Positions 46,822 to 60,144 of a stretch of 64,000 nucleotides of DNA are shown piece by piece. Position 1 is the first letter of the stretch. Each line of letters begins with the position of its first letter. A program made the translations under genes and the position numbers. Origin of the DNA: Cucumis sativus (taxonomy: Eukaryota > Streptophyta > Magnoliopsida > Cucurbitales > Cucurbitaceae). The stretch covers positions 24,136,272 through 24,200,271 of the forward strand of contig NC_026659.2 in NCBI RefSeq assembly GCF_000004075.3. The letters run 5' to 3'. The notes under the pieces were generated by a model. That model was not told the DNA's origin. It did not search any database and saw only the letters and a program-made list of their open reading frames with translations.

Positions 46822-49511
46822 TTAGCAAATATTTGGGCCAAATCCAACGAACCCATTAGCCCCATCGAATGAAATTTGAATTCCTTCTTGCTGGATGTTT
46901 CCGATTATAGAAAGCCCTGACGGCGACGGAGCAAACGCCAAGCAAAACGTTCCGCCGCCGTCTACTGGAATCAAAAAGTTCCTCGCTGGCAATGTCAGAA
47001 CCGGTCCATCGGAGAAGTAAAACGACACCGTGGGCACTCGCACTGACTCAAACCCGTTGAGATCGTAACACGTGTCGAAGATCGAAACGCCAGGCGCTCG
47101 TGGGAGGTTGCTGGTTTGGGCTGTGAACGAATCACGGAACGCTACGTAGGCCGCAGTCGGAAAACGTGTCACGGCGGTACCAGTGTCCATTACAACACCG
47201 TTGGTACCGTACTCAGTGAGTTGAAACGTTTCTTCTGGTACTGAAACTCGAACACCGCCAACACCGATCCCGGCGAGTCCGATGTAGTAGAAGCTTGGAG
47301 CGCGTGGGTTTCGAATTAGGGAGATCCATGTGGCGCCAACTGGCAATGCTCCACGGCCGAATTCTAACGCTCCGGTTGAGCCAGTGCCTCGGCTCACTAA
47401 ACAATAGCTGAATGCTCCCCCGGTTTGACCACCTAGTTGGCCGATGAAGGACATTGACCCTCCACCGAGTCCGAGTAAACCCGCGGCACCTATGAACATT
47501 CCTTGGTTTGTATGACCACACCCAATTGCCACATCACGAATCATCACCTAATCAGATTAAAAAATACCAAAAATTAAGGATTAAACTTTTTAAACTTAAC
47601 TCACTTTGAGCTGAGCATCGATTACTCGAAACCAATTTTCCAATAAGATTGTCCTCTAGCCGATTAAGACGATTTAGTTAGTGTTCAATTCGACTTGAGT
47701 CTAAATTCTAGTAAAATAGTTAGCCAAATTCTACTTTAAAAAATGCATTTTAAGTTTTCAAAATTTGAAGAAATATTCTAAAGCTTAATTTTTAAAAACT
47801 AAATATTACCATTACCTTCAATTTTCGCATTTGTATCCAATAGATAATTTACATTTTCTAAAACTCATATCTATTAAAAATTAAATTGCAAAGTTCATAC
47901 AACTTTGAAACCATAAATCTTATTTTCTATTTTCATATAGAACTAGTTTGAAAGAAAATTCAAATATATTATAGATTTATTGATATATTAAACACAAAAA
48001 TCTAATGAAAAATCAGTGACTTACCCAAAATATATCTATCAATTACAAAATTAATAGATTAGAATTTATAGACAAAATTTAAAGTTAATTTATTTTTTAA
48101 AAACAAAATTATTTACTTAAATGATCTTTAAACACAAACTTAAATTTGAACTTCTTCACGTGAAAACTTTATGTATCATTTTTTCCTTCTTTGTAGTGGT
48201 TGGATGATTGCGTCACATGAAAAATTTTTTAGAAAAAGAATAAAAAGATTAAATTAGACCTTTAATTTTCCTTTTTTAAAAAAGGAAAAAAGCATTTTAA
48301 AGGTTTCTAACTTTACAAAAAATATTTTAAATACTCCTTCCTTAATTTGAAGTGCATAACACACATACTATTTCTTTTTTAAAGTTTCTACTCATCTCTT
48401 CCACACAAAATTAATGAATATACTTATTTCTTCACTTACAAACTTAAATATCTATCACCTTTAAAAATCAAAGAGGTGTGTGACTGTTACTTTATAGTTA
48501 GAGTTCTAATTATAATAATTAACTTACATAATCATACACTATATCACAACCTACATGCTCTAAACACTCTATCATATACCAAACTTGTGAGACATTATTA
48601 TTAATATCAATATGCTTAAACTACCACATTAATTAACTTAATGCTCTAATATTTAAGTTTTAAGCTAAGTTTTTGAGTTAAATTGCTTACTTGGCCGACG
48701 GTGAGAGTTTCGAGAGCGAGAGTGCCTTTAGTGTAAGACCCGTCCCCATAAGACACTTCATACCGACATCGTCCGGCGTTACATCCGGTGTTCTCAAGGC
48801 GGTCGCAAACGTCGGAGCCACAAGAGACGCCGGCGAAGGAGGAGGAGTCAGCCGGATCGAAAACCGGGTCGGATTGTTGGTAGCATCGGCTACAAGGTTT
48901 ACATTGAACCCACACAATATCACTGCCGGAATCAATCACCATATATTGATTCCTCGGCGGGCTTCCAACTCCGATCCGAACAAAGTATTCTCCACTCCCC
49001 GCTTCCATTCCTATTTCCAAATCCAATTTAATCATATATAAAACATTTCAAGAAGATAATAAACACATTGGATTTTAAAGGGTGTTTTTTAAAAATAATT
49101 TTCCTTGCCTGAAATGACATCCGTGGCAAAATTAGCCACCTTGTAACGGCTATCTTTCACGGCGGCGGGGGCGCCGTGGGACAGGCGGCGGACGAGGGTG
49201 GCGACTCTTATGGCGTCTCTTTTCATGCGGTCGTTGAACCCACGACGGTGACCATGGACATGGGACAGTTTATCCCTATGGAGAAGGTTGAGTTTAAATG
49301 TATTATTGTCGGATTTATAACCGGAAACTTGCCGGTGACCGTCGGAGAAATTAAGAGCGTGTAGAATTTGACCGTCATTGAAGTCCAACTTGGTAGCTTT
49401 AACATTAAGGTATTGAAACTTTGTTGAAGAAGACAGACGAGCGGCAGCCGCGGCGCCGACGATGACAACAAGAAGGAAGAGAAGAGAAGAGAAGAGTTGT
49501 TTAAAGAACAT
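46822..49511 (-). CDS. Pepsin-like aspartic protease, ASPG2 type
   Basis: Secreted or endomembrane A1-family protease. Exons 49511-49109, 49010-48691 and 47547-46822 give 482 residues. Residues 1-25 are a signal peptide (MFFKQLFSSLLFLLVVIVGA), followed by a propeptide with a basic region (HRRGFNDRMKRDAIRVA). The N-lobe active site is DSGS at about 161 (MVIDSGSDIVWVQCKPC) and the C-lobe site is DTGT at about 362 (VVMDTGTAVTRF). Ser at the second position of the first triad is typical of the nucellin/ASPG branch. The Cys-rich CKPCSRCYQQSDPVFDPADS insert also fits. Introns: 1,143 bases between exons 2 and 3 (GT-AG) and 98 bases between exons 1 and 2 with a GC donor. It resembles Arabidopsis ASPG2 (At3g20015); ASPG1 promotes ABA-linked drought avoidance in guard cells (family knowledge). 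Confidence 0.92.
47548..48690 (-). other. Large intron of the aspartic protease gene
   Basis: AT-rich intron with no recognisable nested element. Confidence 0.7.
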
Positions 49512-52500
49512 GGTTTAAAATTTTTTGGGGTTTAGAAAATCAGAATGGGACCTTTTGAAAGTTGAGGATTTGGGTTCTATATTTGAGGGACAAGATGGAA
49601 GTAATTAATAAGAGAATTTATTTGGGTTTTACATTTGAAGATGTAAATTTTGAAAAAGATCAAAAAGAGAGAAAGAGAGATGTAAATATATAATTGTAGG
49701 GTCCTTTGTATTTTTTTTGTGAAATAATGTTTTGGAGTTTATAGAGAAATATTTGAGTAGGAATTGTCTTGTGTTTGTTCAATTATTTGCTTTTATTTGT
49801 CTTTGCATTGAAAAGAAAGAGAAAGAGTGAGGGAGTGGGTTTTGGTGTGTGTTGTATTGTATTTGTATATATTAATTCCATTTCAAGATATGATTGTTGT
49901 CTATTTGTTTTTTAGGACCTGCTTCTAACTGTCATTATTTTTTGTTACGTTTGAATGTTTTAAACTTGATATTTTAATTTACACAAGAGAATTTTTCTTC
50001 CATTCAAATATAAAAAAAAATCAAAATGAAGGTAGCAAATGACGAATGAAAGACGTGTCATGTTAACTTACCATTAGAGCTAAAAATATTAGAGTTGAAA
50101 TGTTTAATAAACACTAAATGCAACAAACCTTCTATCTTGAAATAAAATGTGTGCATATATATATCAAAATAAAAAATAAAGTGTTACCTTTTCTATATTT
50201 CCTTTCATGAAAAGATATTTATGCACAAAGTTGATTTTCCTTTTCTCACTTCAATCTAAATCTATGGGTGTGTGCAAATCTTTGCCTTTTTGTTTAGAGA
50301 GTTAAATAAACTATCATACCCTATTCAAATTACACTAATTTCATATCTTAACTGAATGAATCAATATTTCTATTATATATCATAAAGAAAATTATAAGCA
50401 AGATCGTTTAAATATAAATAATACATATTTAAAATAGATTAATAAATATTATATTATATGTTTATTAATTTATAAATATTTATGAACATTAATAAGATTT
50501 CAAAATTTCTATCCTCTTAAATATTGATACAATAATATCGACTATCATATGATTATATCATATTATTCCAAATTAAGATTCATTTACATTTCTTTTCTTT
50601 TGTAAATATTGCTCTAATATTATGGTCCAATTAACCATTTTTGACATTTTATCACAATTCTTCCAGAAAACATTAATCTAACTCTAAATGTAAATGTGTT
50701 TTCTGTTAAATTTTTGTACAAGTGATTTTGACGTAAATTAAAATGTGGAAAATAGTGGAGTTTTATATATATAAAAATAATATTGGTAAAAGAAATAAAT
50801 AATAAATAATAAATAAACAAACAGAGAGAAAAAAAAAAAAGGAACAATAAAACAAAACAAAAATAATGGAATATTGTTGAAATTATGATAACTTTTCTTT
50901 GATTATTAAACTTAATTAATTATTCTTTGTCAGCATGTACAAAAGCAGCAATACATGTAATTAAAAAGAAAACATTACTTCTTTCTCAAAACTAAAAATT
51001 ACTTAATTAATAGATTATCTAGAAGCCCCCACCTTTTTCCTTCTTTAATCAATCTTTTTAGTTAAGTTTAAGTCGAGATTTGAATATCTAAATATAGAAA
51101 AATCATTTCGTTAAAATTATTTAAACTAATTTAAATTTGACAAATATTTTATTAAAAATTAAATCGAATGTTTCGAACTTTTAAGATTTTCTTAAGTAGG
51201 AAAAGAAAAACAGTGATATAAATACTCCTCCCTAAGAAATAATAGGACTTAAAAGAAACCAATGACAAATAAAATCAATCTTTTTATCTTTTCAACAGTG
51301 TTAAAATAAATATTTTGAGATATTGTTTGATACGTTGAGTTGTGATAGGATATATGGAGTTTATATGTCTACAAAGTTTATTTATCTGTGTTTCGTACGT
51401 ATCATATGTTAGGGGTATCTCGTGCAACTTTTTTAAAATATTAAATAACATGTTTCTTATACGTATTTTTGTTTTAAAAACTTTTTATTCAATAATTGAA
51501 TAGAATATATATGAATGGCATTTTTCTTTTGTTTTTAAAAGTTTTTTCTGTTCATTATCGTCAAAGGAGATTGTCCGAGGCGAAAATTAGTCATTGAAGT
51601 TGGATGATGTGTAAAAAAAAGGTAATTACCAATGGTGGTTGATGAGTGAGTCTATTGGAAACAGTAGGAAAAATGGAGAGTTGGGATGAGTTGTTGGTAT
51701 ATCTCATGTTGGTGTGTCAAACACTCTCTCGTGATTTCATAATTTTTAAAATAAAACTAATTAAAACCTAATTTAAAAATTTGTTAATAAAATTATGTAA
51801 GAAAAAGAAAGGAAAATATTGCCTAAAAACTCTAAATTAATAATTAAATAAACTGAAATTTTAAAACTAAAAAAAGAAAGGAAGGAAAAAAAAAACTTAT
51901 TGATGTATAAAAACTTTTCTTCCCAAAACTAAATATCCTAACATTTTCCATTAGTGTTAAGGCACTTAGTACACATTTTAGTTAAAGAGAGTAATAAGGA
52001 GAAATCCAAAACCTTATCTTATCTTTGCCTTTTTTCTCCTCTAGTCTTTCTTTACTTTATTTTTTAAATGATACCTAATTCTATGATAATTAAAAATATA
52101 TATATGCTTTTTTCAAGAAAAGAAAATATTAACAATAGATATCAACTCAAACACATTCTCTCTCAAATAAAACTATTTAATAAGACAATGACTTGGAGTA
52201 GTATATGCAAGTAATTAATATCAACTAGTTAATTAAGATGTTAATTAATCATTTTTTATTTAAAGATCTTATCTTAACTGAACTTAGCTCTAATCTTAAG
52301 ATTTACGGTAGAAAGAATATGTTAATTGAGTTACGTTCATGATTGTCGTTAATTAATCATTTAAAATAAAACGAATTATAAATTTATTTTACCAAATAAT
52401 TGCAAATAGATAGTTGTATCTTTTAAAAAATTGTATAAGACGATACGTAGTCATGATAAATAGTGAAAGTGAATTTTGCTCAACGATAATTATAATACAT

Positions 52501-54083
52501 TTATTAATGTTGAAAGTTTGATCTAATTCGTCCGCCTATTAGAAAACTAATCGTTGTAAATGATCTTTTTTTCCATGAGAGCATATTGATTTGTTTTTTT
52601 TCTAACGAGTTTTATATTTTTAGTCATGAAACAACAAGAAAAAAATTATATCAGGATAACAAAATCAAATCATTCAAAAAAGAGAGAGTATTCTTTTCCA
52701 CGTTGAGTGATACAATTATCGCAATAACGCTTCACATAATTAGAAGGAGAAACATGTATCTTAAAACTCAAACTCAATCACAACGTTCTTTTATGAACCT
52801 TATTGAATCAATATATATTATTATTCATGTGGTATAGGCAGTAGGTAGTAATGGTAGCTATAGTATCAAATTATTAAATGTAATGTTCTAATTTCATAAA
52901 GGGAACAAAAAAAGTTCGAAAAGTTTGTAATTATTGCCTTGCTTTTGATCCTTCTGTCCTCAAAGTGCTTTGTTACTAAGACATGTTTAGACACATTTAA
53001 TATATATAGTTTAACATTTTTATATTATAACTTGTTTTGTTCCAAAAAAAAATATAACCTAAAACTTGTTTTCATCTCTCTTTTTTTTCAAGCTAGAAAT
53101 ATAAGATTTTGAATCATATTTTATATATGAAAATTTAAAAAAATGTACATACGTATGATAAATTATAGATTAAAATGTTCGTGAAAAAGTTAATAGCAAG
53201 ATTACGAAGAAATAATTATTTTTCAAAAACTAATTCATGAAGTTTAAAGGGGTTTTTTTTATATAAAAAAAAAAGTTAGTTATAAAATTTATATTGATGA
53301 ATGAAATGACATAAATAAAAGAATTAAAAGAAACATAAAAAGGAGATGAATTAAAAAGTGTGATTGGGGTTAGTTGAAGGTGAGGTAGGCTTTTAGGAGA
53401 AGAATGTGAAATTAAAATAAATGACCTAAGCATATAGGGTAGCCAAAATCAACTCCCCTAATGTGTTATCTTAATTATCATTATTTTTTTTTCTAACCTA
53501 ATTTAATTCTAATGATTAAAATATTGTTAAATCGATCAAATTATCTAATTTCTAACGATACGCTCTTATTGTTTGATCTTTTTAGTACGATAGAAATAAG
53601 AGATTTGAATCATAGAGATTTTAGTAGATAAAATTCTTACTTTTTAATTCGTGTTACTAATTTTAAGTTTTAAGTTTTTAATATTTTGGTCAAAGTAAAT
53701 AAGAGTTTTATCCTCGAATTTCGAAGTTAAAAAGTAACGAGTTATAATTTTCATACCAATCTTTAAAATTTGTACATTTTAATCTAATATGCAATAATTT
53801 ATTTCTTCTTTTTAGTTTCGGTGACAATTACTACCTCGAAAATGTTTAGAGATCCAACAAACATTTTTGATATTATGGTTTATTTTAAAAAATTATCTAA
53901 ATATAAGAAAAATAATACTTGTCAAATAAAAATAGAAATTTATTTTAAATGGCCAAACTTCTAAATTTTATTTTAATCTATCGTAATAAATTGATAAATT
54001 TTGTGATATTTTGTAAATATATATTTTTTTTGTCTGAATTTGAATTTAAAAATATAGGCAAAGAATATGTAATTAATAAATGG

Positions 54084-54205
54084 ATATTTTTAAAAATAGC
54101 AAAATAAATTAAAATATTTATAAACTATAACTTATTTTACACATCGGTTATAGAATTTGATAAAAGTCGTAAATATTTTGTAAAATTTACTATTTTTTTA
54201 AAATT
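54084..54205. mobile_element. MITE-like relic
   Basis: Left TTTTTAAAAATAGCAAAATA with AATATTTATAAA, right TAAATATTTTGTAAAATTTA and CTATTTTTTTAAAA. The ends are roughly inverted copies of each other, as in the relic at 13335-13525. Confidence 0.5.
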
Positions 54206-56189
54206 TTGCTTCAATTTCCGCATATAATATATAAATAAAAAAAAAGTGTCACGCGTGCGTGAGAGGAGAGAGAAATGTGCATATCCAATTCATTTTCCAA
54301 ATAGTTGGTGGCCACTTTTTTTAATTCATTATTTATTCACAATGTAACATAACATACCCATCTCTCTCTCTCTCTAAATATAAAATTAGTTTCTCAAGTT
54401 TAAATTTTAGGTTAAAAAATAGTATCAAACAAATTAGTCACTCAAATTTAGATTAAATTTTAAAAAATATTATTGAATTTTCAAAAGTAATTTTAAATTT
54501 TAAAAAAAATCACCTCAAATACTTATTATAGCCCAAATTTTAAGGGATGTGTCATCCAATAACAATGAAAATAAACAAAATTTTAACATGAGAGTGAAGA
54601 TTAAAATTTGCATTAGTAAAATAATGTAAGAGAGAGAGAGAGTGGCATGGATATATTAAATACAAAATAAAGATATGCTTTATTAAAATATTACAATGGA
54701 CACAAGAACAAAGAAAGGAAGCTATAAGAATTAAAGGACTACTTCTAACTAACACAACCTTTTACATCAAATTTAGTGCCTCCATATTTTAAATATATAT
54801 ATATTTAGATTTGTAAAAGCGAAAAAGTTTTCATTACTTTTAACTAATTAATATCTTATTAATCCTAACCATTTATTTTTAGTCTATGATTGTCGTTATA
54901 ATTATACTGACAAACTTTTAATATTAACAATCGTGCTCTTAAGCTTTTAAAAGTATAAAATTAGGTTCACAAATGATGATAATTATATAAAATTTAGGGT
55001 TTAGTTTTAAAATTTGGAAAAGTACGAGGACTTAATTTCTAATTGTAAAAGTTAAAAGGTATATAAATACAACGTATTTTAAGAGTAGTTTTTTAAATTT
55101 GTCCTTCATTTTTCTTTTAATTGATAACCGAATAAAAAATTTGCTATGTTAACTTACAATTTATTTCAAAATTAAAGATTTGATCTACTTATTTCCACCT
55201 ACGAATTTAGTATAGACGAGCCCTTCAAATCTATGCTCTTGTATATCATCAGTGTTTCGTGCTAAAATTATAATCTAGATTCATGCCAATTTAGGTTCAA
55301 GTCTCCTTTCTTTTCTATATATACATATATTATTTAAATAATTTTTTAAAAATATATAAAAGAATGACCGATTTTATGGACTTTTTTATTTTGTTATACG
55401 GAACGTACATACATATTTTGATTTTCATAAAATTTAAATAATAATGATAATAATAATAATAATTTGTGTGATGGCCACTTAGAATGTTGTGGATTTTAAT
55501 GGTAGATGGTATGAATTATTGTAGATTAAAATAAAAGATATTGGAAGAGCAATATTTAATAGATTAATTAAAGACGACAAAACCAAACAATTTTGGTAGG
55601 ATTATAATTATGTATTTAAATATTAATCTTAGTGGAACATTGTGATTAATGTCATAAACAAATTAAAAATGCACGAGTGCTGCCTATTACTATTACTTAA
55701 TTAACTACTAATAATTGCACAATTATTACAACTAAAAGCTTCACTTTTCTTTTTTATATATATATTATTGTAATATTTAACATTAAATTTTAATATTTAA
55801 TATGACAGTTTTCAAATTAATCTTTTTTATGCTAAAAAAAAAAAGAAAAAAATTGATATAAACATTTGTAGAAACTTATGAATTATGTGGCTCAATCTTG
55901 TTTATTCTTTCTACATTTCTCTTACAACAAAAAAGAAAGCTTTCCACATCCTTACAAATGATTTATAGGATTTGAATATCCTCCTGAATTGATTACACTT
56001 TAATAAGACTTATTGAATTAAAATTACTAAGAATCTCGAGATATTATAAGGACGTCGGTAAGTAGTCAAGATATGTTTTAGATAAGTTATATCTATTTGT
56101 TCTATATAGACCGCTGGCAAACTACAACAATTATCTCAATATAATATAACGACAAATTAATTTTGGTGAAAACTGCAAAAAAAAAAAAA

Positions 56190-56340
56190 AAATTGATATT
56201 TTTAGTGTTCGAGTCAGGTTACGCACATCTCGACTAATCTCACGGAACACTCACTTGACCCTACAACATTTGGGTGTCAAGAAAATTAGTATGAAATTAA
56301 TTATTAGGTAGGTGGCCACTATGAATCGTGAAAACTGCAA
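56190..56340. repeat. Dispersed plant repeat fragment
   Basis: GTTCGAGTCAGGTTACGCAC, CATCTCGACTAATCTCACGG, ACATTTGGGTGTCAAGAAAA and TAGGTAGGTGGCCACTATGA follow in order. I remember this succession as a common repeated block in plant intergenic DNA; its class is unknown to me. Confidence 0.35.
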
Positions 56341-56685
56341 TTTTAAATTACTCGACCTTTGTAAAAATACTTTGATGCAATAAATTTTTAAATTTTGTTT
56401 AGACTCAATCTAATCTAATTGTTCAGGTTATAAGTTTTTCAACCCAAATAATTATCGTTAAAAGATGAACTCAATTCAACCCACAACTACAAAAACATGT
56501 AAGTTGAATTAGTTCCAATCACTAATCATATTTTATAGGTTAATCAAAAGCTTAACTTGATCGACATAATATAGGTATTTAAAAAGTTCAATGACTCAAA
56601 AAAATCGGATCAATTCACAGTTTGAATTGGGTTATCAATTCTTTTGATTCAGACTGCATTCAAGAGCATTAAAATCTTATGGATT

Positions 56686-56703
56686 AGGGTTTAGGGTTTA
56701 GTT
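56686..56703 (+). repeat. Telomere-like motif
   Basis: TTAGGGTTTAGGGTTTAG, two and a half plant telomere units in AT-rich intergenic DNA. Too short to be an interstitial telomere array by itself. Confidence 0.6.
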
Positions 56704-56934
56704 TAATAATTCATGCGTTCGCCAAAGTAACTCAAACCATCCTGAACTTATTATTACTTTTTAAAAATATATTTTTCTACTTACATGATATTATAATATA
56801 TAGAAAGAAAATTTCCATAATGTAAAGTTATTTCATAATTGGTATTGAGTCATCGACATTATTCAAAATTCAATATAGAAAAATTATTTTATTTTATTTA
56901 ATTTTATTTAATTTTAGGACAAAAATGTAACTTA

Positions 56935-57410
56935 TGGGATAGTTGCAAATATAGCAATTAGATTCAAAATAATTAAGTATATAATAATATTTTTTTAAAA
57001 TTACAAATATAGCAAAATCTATTACTTAAAAGAGATAACTTAGACTTTCCTTTATTACGACAATGGAATAATTGAACTTCTTCCTCTTCCTCTACTCCAA
57101 CGGAGCGGTGGGGTTCCTCTCCTTTCTCTTTTCTAAATGGGAGGGAGAGCAGGCTCTTACGAAGGAGACTTAGGGGAAGCATATTCACCCGTACCAATCC
57201 CCTACTCGGTAAAGCCCAACTCTTTTATCTTAGCTTTTTTTCTAGTCCTACGAACAAGATTGGAAAGATAACTGCCCTCTCGGGATTGCAGCTTTATAGT
57301 AAAGCTCAACCATTTTGCTTTCTATTACTCAAGCTAGACCGTTTTACTTTCTATTACTTGCAACGAGTCCAGATTTTGCTATATTTGTAAATTTTATAAA
57401 ATGTAAGTAT
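56935..57410. mobile_element. TIR-bounded element with foreign-looking internal sequence
   Basis: TTACAAATATAGCAAAATCT at 57000-57019 is the exact reverse complement of AGATTTTGCTATATTTGTAA at 57371-57390. Outside these, TAAGTATATA occurs on both sides (56973 and 57404). A second GTTGCAAATATAGCAATTAG at 56942 suggests a longer, degenerate terminus. The 350 bases inside are clearly richer in GC, with runs like CTCCAACGGAGCGGTGGGGT and CTACGAACAAGATTGGAAAG, unlike the flanks. The ends look like a Mutator-type MITE; the cargo may be captured, possibly organellar, sequence (inference). Confidence 0.5.
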
Positions 57411-59967
57411 ATACTTAATTATTATTCAAAAAATTGTCATTAATTAAAAGTATTTGGATTAAAAAAAATATTTAAACCCAACCCAAACCAACAAATCCTA
57501 GAGTACAACCCAATCCAATCCAACCCGTGCCTATTTGAAGATTTGTAACTTAAGAGGTAACCGAGCTGGGCTCCTTGATATTTTCCAAACTCAATCGTAC
57601 TCTGACCCCGTAATGGGCCAACCTCACAGCCCACAGCCGTAATGGACATTCGACAAATTCATTTTCCATTTCTTCTTCTACAGAAAATACTTTTTTTTCG
57701 TTTTATTTTAAACTTATTTTCTAAATTTCAAATTCTTACCCATTTCACTTTTAATTCCTACATTTCAATATTTCTACTTTTAATAATCTTCATTTTTCAT
57801 TTAAACATTCATTTTAATAGACATTAATACTAATAATAAAATTAAAGTTGAGGTTAAATCTCGAGAAGACTACAATTTCAAATGGTAAAATAATAGCATT
57901 TTGAAATATATATATATAAAAAAATACTCCGTAAATAAACGGACAAATTTTAAATTTCATGGATCAAATAAATATAATTTATTTCTTTAAAAACGCTACT
58001 TTTAGTTCCTAAATTTTCAACAACCTTTCATTCATATCTTTATTATAATAAAGAAAAGTATCTATGAATTCAATTATAATAAATAAATAAATAACATTTT
58101 TTGCTTCATACCTTTATTTCCATCTTCTTCTTGAATTATCACAAATTTAAAAAATAAATAAAGTGAATATTTTCTTTCGAATTCATTCTTAAAAACTCAA
58201 AATTTTGAAATCTTAAAAACTAAACTCATCTATCACTATCGAGATTCGGAGACTGACTAGCTCTATGCACTTTTAAGAAATAAAAACTACAATTCTAAAT
58301 AAACGATATAAATTAACATTTACTTATAATCTTTTACTACAATAATTTTTGTACTTTTATGTGATTCATGTGATTCAATCAGAATCGAAGTTTTAAATGA
58401 CATATCTATTGTATTTAGAGAATATAACCAAATTAAAAATTTTGTATCTATAATTTTAATCGTAATAGAATTTAGTTTTTATGATAAAATAGTTGTTCTA
58501 AACTAATATGATCTTCAAAATATACAGTGATGTGAATAAAGGAAGGTTGGTTTTTTAAAGTTTAATTTTTTTACAAGGCTCACTTACCGTCGAATTAATA
58601 TATATTTTTCAATTGGGTTTGGTTGAATCTAAACCTATCACTTTTATCTTTTGGGAGGAGTTTTTTCATGTTACCTCCCGATTTTCTTTGAGTTTTGACT
58701 GACTTATTAATTGTGGTCGTCACTCTCAACAAAATGCTTTTCTATGATATATATTGTATCAATAAATTAGTTGAGGATCATTTTTGAACACGAGACTCCT
58801 GGCTGAGAGAGGATTTGAACTTAAGCACGTAGAAAAACGGTGGCTAAATTATGAGCTTAATTAGTTCCAAACTTTCAATTTTTCTTTATCTATATGCCCT
58901 TTAGACTTTAAAAATAATGTCTAATTGATATATTTAACTTTCATGAATTCAATTAATATCAAATAGGTAGCTCTTAGTTTCTATGTTTTCAATTTTATAT
59001 TTATCAAATCTCTAAGACCTCGTTTGGTAATCATTTCATCTTTCATGTTTTGGGTTTTGAAAATTTAACCTTAGATGGAGAAACAAATAATTTAGAGTTC
59101 AATATCGATATTATTTTTTTATATCAACTATGGATGTTTTAATCAACCCTCGGAAAAGGGTTTGGAAGGATATGTATAGATTGAAAAGAATGTAGAGTTG
59201 CTTTCATAATGCAAGAATACAGAAATAATACCAAATGATCAAATGTAGAGAGCATAACTAATTAAATTATGTGTTAAATCATGTGGCAATAATCAATGCT
59301 TTGTAATCTTTCCCCAAAAAAAAGTAGAATAATAACAATTAACCTTATTTTCATTCCAATGTATTTAGTGTTACGTACAATTAAAATATGTAACATTTTT
59401 ATATGTTTCGAAAACATTAATGTGTGAATATTATAAATATTACTCATAAAAATATCGAAGAAATCTTGATGTAAAATGTCATATAGACATATCATTCAAA
59501 CAAATACTTAAACTAACGAAAAATATGAGATTAAGCAATAAAAAAACCAATATAAAAATTTGCATGGTTCATTATTATTACATATACATGTTTACAAGTA
59601 GAGAAAGTTGTTTATTACTATAGAATATATAATTCAAAATACGAGCAACGATGTGTCTAGGAGTTAAAAAATTAATACGAGTTTAAAATATAAAGAATAT
59701 AAAAAAAATGTTAAATACATAAATAACATAAAGACCTTCGAATGAAAAATTGTATACCATAGAACAAATTAAGTTAGAATGAAAGTAGCTTTCAAAGAAT
59801 ACATGAAAAAACCGAACCCCAAGAACTAATTAACTATTCATATCTCTCTCTTTCCGACTGATGCCATCTTCTTAATTACCCCTTCTCCTTTTCTTTCCCA
59901 TAATTTCTCTGAAAAAATCCTCCAAAGAAATTAAACCTTTTTCTTTTCAGTTTCGTGTGGCTGGGAA

Positions 59968-60144
59968 ATGTCGGTGGTGGGCAGGAAGAGGAAGATCGGA
60001 AGGTTCTTCCGCCTTGTGAGGGCGGAGATCCGGCGGCAGATGGCGGCAAGGTCCCAAAAGAAAAAGCACCTCAGTTTCCACTATGACCCTTTCAGTTATT
60101 CTTTGAACTTCGACAATGGCAATTTTGGCTTCTTTTGTTCATGA
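59968..60144 (+). CDS. Small basic plant protein, 58 residues, function unknown
   Basis: A single-exon frame with ATG at 59968 and TGA at 60142. The N-terminal half is strongly basic (MSVVGRKRKIGRFFRLVRAE, then IRRQMAARSQKKKH) and could be a nuclear-targeting or membrane-binding helix. The C-terminal half reads LSFHYDPFSYSLNFDNG and ends FGFFCS. I remember a YDPxSYxLNFD ending from many short plant proteins of unknown function. The coding stretch is much more GC-rich than the flanks, and it is preceded by a CT-rich leader with TTTTTCTTTTCAG, which could be a 5' UTR intron acceptor. No neighbour within 8 kb. Coding status is fairly likely; function is not known. Confidence 0.72.
   Translation: MSVVGRKRKIGRFFRLVRAEIRRQMAARSQKKKHLSFHYDPFSYSLNFDNGNFGFFCS

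Larger units (their letters stand above)
49512..59967. other. Long gene-poor AT-rich region
   Basis: More than 10 kb without a supported gene; all open frames are short and compositionally random. Visible structure: a MITE-like relic (54084-54205), a TIR-bounded element with GC-richer cargo (56935-57410), a small telomere-like motif (56686-56703), and fragments at 56190-56340 and 58760-58850 with phrases such as ACAACATTTGGGTGTCAAGA and GGTAGGTGGCCACTATGAAT typical of dispersed plant repeats. The protease promoter lies just right of 49511. Confidence 0.55.

Noticed and set aside
48691-49041. 116-codon frame antisense to protease exon 2
   Set aside because: Shadow of the real exon, whose DSGS active site and frame-keeping splice sites are clear.
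56686-56703. Interstitial telomere
   Set aside because: Only about two and a half repeat units; occurs by chance or as a telo-box.
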